A DNA stretch of 64,000 nucleotides from Macrolepiota albuminosa (Eukaryota; Basidiomycota; Agaricomycetes; Agaricales; Agaricaceae), in the NCBI GenBank assembly GCA_027475525.1, contig JAMWFC010000009.1, forward strand, positions 1,302,001 through 1,366,000, in the 5' to 3' direction. Of the stretch, positions 56,352-64,000 are shown in pieces. Within the stretch, counting starts at the first letter, position 1, and each line of letters begins with the position of its first letter. The notes under the pieces are model-generated. The model was not told where the DNA came from, made no database searches, and was given only the letters and a program-made list of their open reading frames with translations. The translations under genes and the position numbers were made by a program.

Positions 56352-57067
56352 AATCTCAACTACGAACAAGAAATGGCATTCTGAATCATTACAAATCATT
56401 CAATAGAACTGATTCATCAAGCATGGTCTCCGTTAAGAATGTTTCTAAATGGAGCAGCAGGTACAGGTAAAACTCGAGTCATCCATGCAGTCAAAGATTT
56501 TTTCCAAAGTAGAAATGAAACTTGCTGTTTTCATATATGTTTGTATATGGGAATCGCTGCTCGGAACGTTGCTAGTATGACTCTACATTCAGCACTGTGC
56601 CTTGGTGAACTAATGAAAATATGGGAGGGGGTAAACTTTCTGTTCATTGATGAAGTTTCCATGTTAAGTTGTTGTTTTCTATGTGTCATTAGCAGGGCAC
56701 TTTGCATGGCAAAAGGCAATGCTTGCCCATTTGAGAACATCAATATCATTTTTGCTGGTGATTTCACCCAATTACCACCTGTAGTTGAAAAACGTTTATA
56801 TAGTCATATTGATACTAATAAGTATGGTAAAACAGTTGCTGGTCAGGACATTATGTTTGGCAAAATCCTATGGTTATCAATAAAAATTGTTGTCATATTG
56901 CAACAACAACATAGATAGTCAGGTTTTGAGAATGAACGTTTTGTTGACTTTTTGTCTTGTCTACAAGAGGGTTGATGCAACAAAAGCAATATTGAATTTC
57001 TAAATACCTGGTTACTCAAACATATTGACATTAAACAAGACCAATCTTGGTTGTCCACACCAATAAT
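56352..57067 (+). pseudogene. Helitron PIF1-like helicase domain (3' truncated by element G)
   Basis: YEQEMAF then a TGA, then MFLNGAAGTGKTRVIHAV (Walker A), IAARNVASMTLHSAL, NFLFIDEVSML (Walker B), and IIFAGDFTQLPPVV. Stops at 56916-56918 and 56972 or so. The frame reaches LSTPII at 57067, where element G's LTR begins, so helicase motifs after this point are missing. It unwinds DNA during rolling-circle transposition. Confidence 0.88.
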
Positions 57068-57799
57068 TTGTCAGGTTCCGCTGAGTCGGGGGCTTTCCGG
57101 GAAAGCAATCGCCCTTACAATGCGGACTTGACCCACGGATACTCGGGTGTCTGGAACTCCGGGGCTAGGACTCCGGGGTTCAAGACATGGACAGGGAAAT
57201 CCCGGGAGAGGGGACTTAGTCCAGGGGTTTTGGGTGGTGGTAACTGGGGAGTTTGGGTGGGGTCGAGTCGTGAACCGGAGGTTCTAAGACGAGACCAAGT
57301 TAGTAAGTTAAAGTCGCGAAGTGCGTACCAGTCTTAGAGCACGCGATTATCCAAGCGTGCCAGTCAAGCGTGCCAGTCAATGCGTACCAGTCAAATAGAG
57401 GGCACGCAACAATCCAAGTAAAGCAAAGTAACAGTGTATGTAATATCAAGACTACCGAATACAACAGGGAGCTACACTATAAGTACTACGGGACCGGGTC
57501 TCGGGATTCCGGGGTGTCTGGGATGGGTTCTGGGAGTCATTGAGTAGTGGGCAGGGACTGTATACCGGGATCACACGTGTGGAGCGCGCGATCAATTGAT
57601 GTGGGGGGAGTCGTGATGCGTGAGTCGCGTGATCTGATCGTTGATCAGGGCTGGTGGCGGCTGATGGCGGTCCTTGATGTGCATGATGGCGGTGTCGGCG
57701 GTCGTGATGGCGGGGCGTGTCCTGTGGGGTCAGAGGGAGGGTCCCGGGGGTTGTTCTGGGGGTGTCCCGGGGTGGATCCGGAGGGGAGGGGTCATGACA
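57068..57799 (-). repeat. Element G 3' LTR (732 bp)
   Basis: TGTCAGGTTCC at the left and GGGGTCATGACA at the right of the + strand, matching E's LTR ends. TAATATCAAGACT at 57441-57453 lies about 30 bp from the TATA-like word at 57478-57484 (minus strand CTTATAG). Confidence 0.9.
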
Positions 57800-57815
57800 T
57801 CACCCCCCCTTCAGC
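57800..57815 (-). other. Element G polypurine tract
   Basis: Minus strand CGCTGAAGGGGGGGTGA enters the LTR, as in E. Confidence 0.7.
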
Positions 57816-57928
57816 GCCGAGACCCTCCGAGGCGCGCGTAGCCAGGGGTTTGGACTGGGGTCTAATCGTGGGATCCGGCACCTGACTTGCCACGTATCGA
57901 AAAAAAAATTTTACCATCAAACTCAACC

Positions 57929-59683
57929 ATGTCGCGTACGCCGACGCATTCTCCGACGCCCCCACAAACTAATGAGGTCGCGCCTCTCATGGCTTGGGAA
58001 GCCCAGGACGCCCGATACCGGCGCCGCCTAGATCGGGAGCGCATAGCGGCGCTCGCCCAACAGCGTAAGTGTCCCTGTGCCGGTCGCTTACCGCTACTGA
58101 CCTTCCTCTTTCAGAACAACACAACATTTCTGCCCCGGAGGCGGGTCCTAGTCGGCTCCCGGCACCTGCCCCCGGTGCGGCCCCTGGCGGCTCCTAGCAG
58201 CTCCTTGGGGCCAGGTCTCAGTCGTCCTGCGCCCAACTTTGCGCGAATGACCGTGCGCCCCCCCGTCCCCCACCCCCTCCTCGCCCTAGACTGGCCACCC
58301 CTCAGTTCCGTCGCTCCGGGATGGCGGTGGGGGCCATCTCTGAGGTCCCAGACACCCATCGTGTCGCGTGGGCCAGTGCCACGCAGAAGGCCTTCGAAGG
58401 GGCGCTGGTGAGGCCCCGGGGCTTGCCTCCCCATGCCTGGTGTATCAGTAACGGGCCGGTAAGTAGCTCTGTACCTTGAGTTTCGAGGCTGACCTGGGTG
58501 TCTAGTGCCTCCACTGTGCGCGCCGCTCAGTGCTGTGCTTGTTTGAGGTCCCGTCCCCATCGTCCCGACGCGACACTGCAGTGTGCAAGGCGTGCCGCGA
58601 CAATCATGAGCGGTGCTCCGTTTCGGCTCTTTGGAGGGCGTATTGTATGTCGCAGGAGCAGGGTTGGCCATTGGTGGGGATCACCCGGAGGATGGGTGTG
58701 GAGGAGAGGGATTGGGTCGTGGAGACGGCGGGGGTTCAAGGAGAGGCGCTAACGGAGGCCTCTGGAGGCGAGGCTGAGGGAGGGGGGGTCGTCCGGGCGG
58801 GCGGCTGGGGCCGGCCCGTGGTTTTGATCACGCGTCGGGTGACCCGGTCCGGCGCCCTGGGGCGGGAGGGGCGCGGCGGGCGCCCTGATAAGGGCAAACG
58901 GTGGGCGTCGCCTAACCCCTCCCCGGGACCTTCCAAGAGGGCGCGTTTGCCCTCCAGGACCCCTTCCCCGGTTTTCCCCCCGCGTCTGTCCCCAGCCGCT
59001 TTCTCGCCTCTGTCGGGGCGGCCCCTGGGGGCGGATGTGAGGGCTCTTCAGGAGCGCCCGGGGGAGTCTGAGGAGGGTGGGGAGGGAACCATCGCACGAG
59101 GGGAGGGAACCGTCGCACGAGGGGAGCTGGAGGCGGGTCGAGAGGCGCTGCGACAGTTGGAGGAGGCCCGGGTCGCTAGGGGGGAGGTGGAGGCGGAGCT
59201 GGAGGCGTTGAGGGCGCGGTTTGGGCAGGGGGTGGAGGTTCCAGAGAGGGCCCCCTCGGGACAGGAGTTGACGGAGGGCCTGCGCCGCGACGTGGTGATC
59301 GCGCGTATGGCATCCCTGAGTAGGTTCCCTGTCGCTTGCATATTCATTTGCTAACGTCTCCAGGCTGGGCCCGGGAGCACCGTCTGCTCCTGGACGGGGT
59401 TGCCACGGCGCTTGCCGCGCTGCAGGAGGGGCAGCACGCGGAGATGACGACCCCCGGGGTGGAGCGTGGCCTCGACCTCCTGGGACGGTTGGTGGTCACC
59501 CACCGGCGGAGGAACGTGCCCGCCCCGGGCTCCTGGTTTGAGCGTGTATTGGACGAGGGTGAACCCCTTCCGACTTGGGAGGTGTTGGCCGAGGAGGTGT
59601 GGCGGGATCACGGTCTGGAGGGGTTAGGAGAGGGCTTCCGGGGCTGGCCGTGGGGAGGAGGTAGTGAGGGGGGCTCCGGTTAG
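57929..59683 (+). pseudogene. Element G: antisense zinc-cluster protein gene (four exons)
   Basis: Opposite strand to G's pol. Exons 57929-58064, 58115-58458, 58506-59319 and 59364-59683. Introns of 50, 47 and 44 bp have GTAAGT, GTAAGT and GTAGGT donors and CAG/TAG acceptors; intron 3 has a CTAAC branch site as in E. Product: MSRTPTHSPTPPQTNEV start, zinc cluster CLHCARRSVLC ... CKACRDNHERC (both C-x2-C-x6-C, 15-residue spacer), basic PSKRARLPS, a coiled coil (LEAGREALRQLEEARVARG) and tail PGSWFERVLDEGEPLP. A TAG near 58195 with compensating frame changes to about 58265 damages exon 2. The DNA-binding-like zinc cluster and possible nuclear signal suggest a regulator; this is inference. Confidence 0.75.
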
Positions 59684-59955
59684 GGTGTAGTATTTTGTGC
59701 TTTCTTGTCGTCTTCGTTCGCTCGTTTCGCTAGTCTGTGTAATAATGTACTTGTAGAAAATGTACATACTTGGTTTCTCGTAGTAATAGTGGCGTAAGTA
59801 AAGTGGCAGGGTAGCTGGGAAGAGTACCTTGCCCATAGTCCGGGGCGCTACTGTAAAAAAGGAATACTAGAAGGGAGTAAGATCTAGAAAGGAAAAACAG
59901 AAAGTATACGTGGGAGTTGAATCCCTGATGAGTCCAGAGGCGGGGGTTACACCCA
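59684..59955. other. Convergent 3' region of element G
   Basis: AT-richer stretch between the antisense gene's stop (59683) and the pol stop (59956-59958, minus). Counterpart of 48273-48569 in E. Confidence 0.45.
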
Positions 59956-60288
59956 CTACTGCCGTCTGTGAGTCCTGCACCCGGGGGGGTCGTCTCCTGG
60001 GTGCCGTTGCTGGAAGTCCCGGAGTTTGTCGAGGGCGCCTTTGAGGTTTCGTCGCGGTTCTCAAGTGTCGTCCTCTGGGCTGTATCCCTTCCATCGTATG
60101 AGGAAGTGGGGTCGTCCCCGAATGTTCCGGGAGTCGAGGATGTCTTCGACTTCGTAGTGATATTCGTCCTCAACCTCGACCGGGGGAGGGGGTTCGGGCC
60201 GTCGTTCGGGAAAGGGATCTGGGGGATGTCGTTCCAGGAGGCGGACGTGGAATACCGGGTGTAGGCCTTTGAGTCCCAGGGGGAGCTC

Positions 60289-60442
60289 GATCTTGTAGGC
60301 GTGGGATGAGACCTTCTTCAAGATCTTGAATGGGCCGAGGCGCTTGTGATCGAGTTTTGGGGAGGGATCTTGTAGGCGTGGGATGAGACCTTCTTCAAGA
60401 TCTTGAATGGGCCGAGGCGCTTGTGATCGAGTTTTGGGGAGG
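60289..60442. repeat. 77-bp perfect tandem duplication no. 20
   Basis: Copies 60289-60365 and 60366-60442, over the segment coding [19 protein letters not shown]. Confidence 0.95.
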
Positions 60443-60814
60443 GCCAGCGGGTGCGGAGGTGGCATCGATCTAACCATACCTTTGTCCCGGGGGCCCAGTC
60501 GGGGGTGTCCTCCCGTTTCCGGTCGGCGTGTTTTGCATAGGCCTGGTTCGCGGTGTCGATCTCTTCCCGGAGAAACTTGTGAAGAGACTGGAGATCCCGG
60601 GCGACCTCGTGGACGGCGTGTGACGGGATGCCCCGGAGCGAGAGCGTCAGTCGAGGGTGGTATCCCTTGTTGGCAAAGAAGGGTGATACCCCGGTGGCAG
60701 AGTGTGGCGTGTTGTTGTAGGTGAACTCGGCCAGGGGGAGCTCGGCGCGCCAGTCGTCCTGCAAGTAGTTGATGTACAGCCGGAGGTACTGCTCGAGGGA
60801 CTGGTTGACCCTTT

Positions 60815-60968
60815 CGGTTTGGCCGTCGGTTTCGGGGTGGTAGGCGGTAGAGAGGTTAGTCTTTACTTCAAGGGCCTTACACAGGGAAGTCCGGTTTGGC
60901 CGTCGGTTTCGGGGTGGTAGGCGGTAGAGAGGTTAGTCTTTACTTCAAGGGCCTTACACAGGGAAGTC
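60815..60968. repeat. 77-bp perfect tandem duplication no. 21
   Basis: Copies 60815-60891 and 60892-60968, over the integrase segment [11 protein letters not shown]. Confidence 0.95.
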
Positions 60969-62206
60969 CAAAACTTGGACACAAAGAGAGGGCCACGGTC
61001 AGAGACGATGTCGTCTGGGAGTCCATGTTTGGCAAAGACGTGCTCAAGGAACAGCCGGGCAAAGTCCGGGGCGGTGTCCATAGTGTGGCAGGGTAGGAAG
61101 ATGCCCTGTTTGGTTAGCCTACACACAACGATGAGAATGGCATCGAACCCTTCAGATTCTGGGAGTTTGACGATGTGGTCCAGGGATATGGAGGAACAGG
61201 GGCGTTGTCCGACTGGCAGGGGTTTCAGGAGTCCGTATGGTCGGTGTCGGGGGACCTTGGCCCGGAGGCAGGGTTCACATGATCGAATGTAGCGGGTCAC
61301 GTCCTTCTTCAACCCTGGCCAAAAGTAAGTCCAGGAGATCAGCTGGAGAGTCTTACGTATTCCAGGGTGTCCCCGGAGCTTGTGATCGTGGTGTTGACGG
61401 AGGACATCGTAGCGGAGTCGGGCGTGATCCAGGACGTAGATGCGGCCGTCCCGGAGGAGGAGTTTTTCGTCGGGGGACAAGGAGAAGGCGGGGTCCCGGT
61501 CGGTTCCGTCGGAAGGGTTGCGGGGGTCATGATCGGTGAAGTACTTGTCTCGGGGGGCGTGGCGGATCTGGCTCAGGGTCCCTTCATCGTTTAAGATCAG
61601 TACGGCATTCAAATGTTTGGGAGGGTTTACCACATGATGATTGAACGCGTTGCGTTCCACCTTGAACGACTTCTTGGGATAGACGTCCGGACGACGGGTG
61701 AGGGCATCGGGTTTAGCTCCGAGTCGTCCTGGGCGGTACTGGATCGTGAAGTCGTATTCCGAGTAATCGGGAGGGTCGGGTCATAGTGCCGGAGTACAGG
61801 GGCGGTCGTGAAGGCCTCCTTGAGCAGGTTAAAGACACTCTGGCACTTACTGTCCCAGTTCCAGGCGACGTCCTTGCGCGTGAGCCGGTTGAGGGGTTTC
61901 GTGATACCGGAGTAGTTATCTATGAACCTCCGGTAGAAGTTAGCGAAACCCAGGAAAGATTGTACTTCCTTGACGTTCCGGGGCTGCGGCCAGTTGACGA
62001 TGGCCTCGACCTTGTGGGGGTCCATGCGAACGCCGTTCGGGGATACGATGACGCCAAGATACTCGACCTCTTCCGTGTGGAACGAGCACTTCTCGGGCTT
62101 GGCGTGGAGATTGTGCTCCTGGAGGTGTTCGAGGACTTGCTGGACATGCTTCTGGTGGTCCTTCTTTGAGTCGGAGTAGATGAGTATGTCGTCCAGGTAG
62201 ACTATC

Positions 62207-62360
62207 ACAAAGACGTCGCTCATGTCGTGGAAGATGTCGTTCATGAAGTATTGGAACGTGGCGGGGGAGTTAGTCATTCCGAAACAAAGACGTCGCTCAT
62301 GTCGTGGAAGATGTCGTTCATGAAGTATTGGAACGTGGCGGGGGAGTTAGTCATTCCGAA
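62207..62360. repeat. 77-bp perfect tandem duplication no. 22
   Basis: Copies 62207-62283 and 62284-62360, over [18 protein letters not shown] in RT. Confidence 0.95.
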
Positions 62361-62607
62361 CGGCATTACAAGGTACTCAAACAGACCATACCACGTGCGG
62401 AACGCAGTTTTCCACTCATGTCCCGGGGCGATGCGAACGTTGTTGTAACCGGAGCGGAGGTCGATTTTCGTGTAGACCTTGGCGCTGCGGAGTCGATTGA
62501 CCAGGTCGCCGATGAGTGGGAGCGGGTAGCGGTTCTTCTTGGTGATCTTATTGAGTCCTCAATAGTCAACACAGAGTCGGAGCGAGCCGTCCTTCTTCTT
62601 GGCGAAT

Positions 62608-62761
62608 AGAACCGGGGCTCCGGCGGCGGAGGCGGAGGGTCGGATGAATCCCTTACCAAGCATTTCGTCGAGGTAGTCCTTGAGAGAACCGGGGCTCCGG
62701 CGGCGGAGGCGGAGGGTCGGATGAATCCCTTACCAAGCATTTCGTCGAGGTAGTCCTTGAG
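62608..62761. repeat. 77-bp perfect tandem duplication no. 23
   Basis: Copies 62608-62684 and 62685-62761, over the start of RT ([16 protein letters not shown]). Confidence 0.95.
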
Positions 62762-62780
62762 GGCCTGGAGTTCGACCTCT

Positions 62781-62934
62781 GACATGTTGTATACCTTGCC
62801 AAAAGGGGGGTTGGCTCCTTCCTCGAGGTCAATGGTGTGATCATAGGGGCGGTGAGGGACATGTTGTATACCTTGCCAAAAGGGGGGTTGGCTCCTTCCT
62901 CGAGGTCAATGGTGTGATCATAGGGGCGGTGAGG
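62781..62934. repeat. 77-bp perfect tandem duplication no. 24
   Basis: Copies 62781-62857 and 62858-62934. Its end overlaps the start of no. 25, so three joins fall within about 450 bp. Confidence 0.95.
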
Positions 62935-63061
62935 GGGGATCTCCTTGGCGTCTCCTTTGGAGAATATGTCAGCGAACTCGTGATAATGGTGTGATCATAG
63001 GGGCGGTGAGGGGGGATCTCCTTGGCGTCTCCTTTGGAGAATATGTCAGCGAACTCGTGAT
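62908..63061. repeat. 77-bp perfect tandem duplication no. 25
   Basis: Copies 62908-62984 and 62985-63061, over the [16 protein letters not shown] segment before RT. Confidence 0.95.
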
Positions 63062-63080
63062 ATTCCGGGAGAACTACTTC

Positions 63081-63818
63081 TCAGAGGATTTGCTCCTCAG
63101 TTTTCTGTTCCGGGGGAATAGCGTCCCCTCGTAGGTGTTCTTCCGGGAGAGAGGGCGAGGTGTGTAGCTGAAACATGGGAGTTCCATCCCTCATGAGGCG
63201 GGCGAAGGGGGCGGCCCCAATGATCCTAATGTCGAGTGCGCTCGGGTCAATCGGGGTCATGGAAGCATCAGCCGGAGCAGGTGAGGGGTAGTTCAGCCCC
63301 TTGTACTTGTTCTGAGGAATGTTTGGGGGTCGGTTGGGGGCCTTGCGGTCTCGGACGGGCGTGGGTGATGCATGCGTGAGGGGCGCGGCAGTCGTCCCGG
63401 GGGTGTCGGGCGTCGGGTCGTTCCCTAGGGCCCAGAGGTGCACGGCGGTCGAGGAGTGGTCTTTGGGTCCCGGGAAGGTCATGGTGAGCGTCCTCCAATC
63501 GATGTCGGGGTTCGTGTCGCGCAGCCAGGGTAGTCCCAGCACCATCGGGGTCGATTCGTGAAGTCGCGTGACCAGGAAGCTGGAGGTGAACCCGTAGTCA
63601 TTGTCCAGGGTCACGCGTCCCAAGTAAGACCTCTGGATGGGGCCGGAGGAGGAGGGGGTGCCATCAAGGTGTTGCAGGCAGAGGGGCTGGTCAAGGGAGT
63701 CATGGGGGAGGTCAAGGGCATTGCTGATGAAAACTCCGTTGGCTCCGCTGTCGATGAGGGCTGATATCGGTCCCGGGGCGCCGTCCAGCCTGGCATTGAT
63801 GACAAAGGATCGGGACAA
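63081..63818 (-). CDS. Element G: second retropepsin domain and pre-RT linker (open)
   Basis: 245-codon open frame on the minus strand: FVINARLDGAPGPISALIDSG carries the catalytic DSGA-type site (DSGANGVFIS), then MVLGLPWLRDTNPDIDW, GIRIIGAAPFARLM and EEHLRGDAIPPE. Two codons that are TGA in E are CGA here. It shows that the second domain kept its Asp in this copy. The first domain would begin right of 63850 and is outside or at the window edge. Confidence 0.85.
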   Translation of the reverse strand: MSRSFVINARLDGAPGPISALIDSGANGVFISNALDLPHDSLDQPLCLQHLDGTPSSSGPIQRSYLGRVTLDNDYGFTSSFLVTRLHESTPMVLGLPWLRDTNPDIDWRTLTMTFPGPKDHSSTAVHLWALGNDPTPDTPGTTAAPLTHASPTPVRDRKAPNRPPNIPQNKYKGLNYPSPAPADASMTPIDPSALDIRIIGAAPFARLMRDGTPMFQLHTSPSLPEEHLRGDAIPPEQKTEEQIL

Positions 63819-63852
63819 ACGGGACTGGAGTCCGGGGGGTGATGGGGGCCCA

Positions 63853-64000
63853 TCCTTTGGGGTAGGGTCCGGAGAGTGGGGGATGTCGAAGGGGAGTTGC
63901 TGGTCGTTGGGCGTTGGGTCCCGGGTCAGTCCTTTGGGGTAGGGTCCGGAGAGTGGGGGATGTCGAAGGGGAGTTGCTGGTCGTTGGGCGTTGGGTCCCG
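63853..64000. repeat. 77-bp tandem duplication no. 26 (second copy cut by window end)
   Basis: Copies 63853-63929 and 63930 onward; 71 bases of the second copy are present and identical. Confidence 0.92.

Larger units (their letters stand above)
33896..57067 (+). mobile_element. Helitron, interrupted by the LINE and by element G
   Basis: The Rep/helicase gene is spread over 34022-37031 and 54495-57067. Removing 37032-54494 plus one copy of AGCAATGGA rejoins the frame as NTAMDLHNIVQTC. The left boundary is set only by the end of RT sequence; a 5' TC end could not be fixed. The right end is lost to element G at 57068. More AT-rich than the gypsy elements, and with several stops, so it is old. 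Confidence 0.8.
59956..61660 (-). pseudogene. Element G: integrase with chromodomain
   Basis: Minus strand: HHDHKLRGHPGIRKT and CEPCLRA (zinc), SLDHIVKLPES, IVSDRGPLF, then the chromodomain [19 protein letters not shown] and [13 protein letters not shown]. The Arg codon after DHA is CGA where E has a stop. Duplications at 60289 and 60815 break the frame and repeat the QTDGQT region. Confidence 0.9.
61627..62785 (-). pseudogene. Element G: reverse transcriptase, with RNase H largely deleted
   Basis: Minus strand: [21 protein letters not shown] core with [36 protein letters not shown], ending DPTLPI. Then the sequence jumps to the segment after RNase H: relative to E, bases 46325-46619 (295 bp) are missing, removing the Asp-Glu-Asp core and shifting the frame. 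Three 77-bp duplications lie in or next to this region. Confidence 0.88.
57068..64000 (-). mobile_element. Element G: minus-strand sister of element E (5' end outside the window)
   Basis: Read right to left: second protease, RT, integrase-chromodomain, antisense gene, polypurine tract, 3' LTR (57068-57799). Its proteins are close to E's. It inserted into the Helitron helicase; the candidate target duplication is TAATT (57063-57067), unverifiable because the 5' LTR is outside. RNase H carries a 295-bp deletion. Confidence 0.9.

Noticed and set aside
611..64000. The 77-bp repeats as CRISPR, target-site duplications or regulatory tandem repeats
   Set aside because: Units at different sites share no sequence, there are only two copies per site and no spacers, and target duplications here are 5 or 9 bp.

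Overview
The window looks like a transposon graveyard from a basidiomycete fungus, most likely an Agaricomycete. Supporting signs are introns of 44-60 bp with GT..AG ends, a 12-exon cytochrome P450 of the type common in mushroom-forming fungi, chromodomain Ty3/gypsy elements, a Tad/I-like LINE, a DIRS-like element and a Helitron. Only one clearly intact host gene is present (the P450, 28262-30378). A second small spliced gene model (25149-25705) is hypothetical.

Layout. (1) 1-5688: 3' half of a Ty3/gypsy element A on the + strand: integrase-chromodomain, a long extra ORF ('ORF X'), polypurine tract and 3' LTR. (2) 5689-22264: an old minus-strand gypsy element B, split by element A on its left and by a full-length minus-strand gypsy element C (6926-18591, 5-bp target duplication GTGAG); C carries its own ORF X. 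A 0.5-kb LTR-like repeat ('family L') sits in B's gag, with two more copies at 22723-23393 and 24352-24910. (3) 22265-28261: AT-rich and decayed sequence, a small spliced gene model, tandem repeats. (4) 28262-30378: P450. (5) 30884-33895: 5' part of a DIRS/Ngaro-like element. (6) about 33.9-57.07 kb: a Helitron (Rep and PIF1-like helicase) split by a LINE (37032-54494, 9-bp target duplication), which is itself split by gypsy element E (40025-51145, 5-bp target duplication CAGGG). (7) 57068-64000: a sister of E on the minus strand (element G), inserted in the Helitron helicase and running off the window.

How the parts work together. B, E and G form one chromovirus family. Just after the 5' LTR of B and E lies a 13-nt sequence that is exactly complementary to a sequence inside the LTR about 30 bp after a TATA-like box; this is the arrangement used for Tf1-type self-priming. 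The family encodes two retropepsin-like domains in tandem. E and G also carry, between pol and the 3' LTR, an antisense gene with introns that encodes a zinc-cluster (C-x2-C-x6-C twice) protein with basic and coiled-coil segments. A and C form a second family with a sense-strand ORF X in the position where retroviruses keep env.

A strong technical signal overlies all this: 26 direct duplications with a period of exactly 77 bp occur in the LTR elements, flanking repeats and the first kilobase, and none was seen in the P450, DIRS-like, Helitron or LINE sequence. A fixed unit with no shared sequence points to a k=77 assembly-graph joining artefact. Because 77 is not a multiple of 3, many apparent frameshifts are probably not biological.
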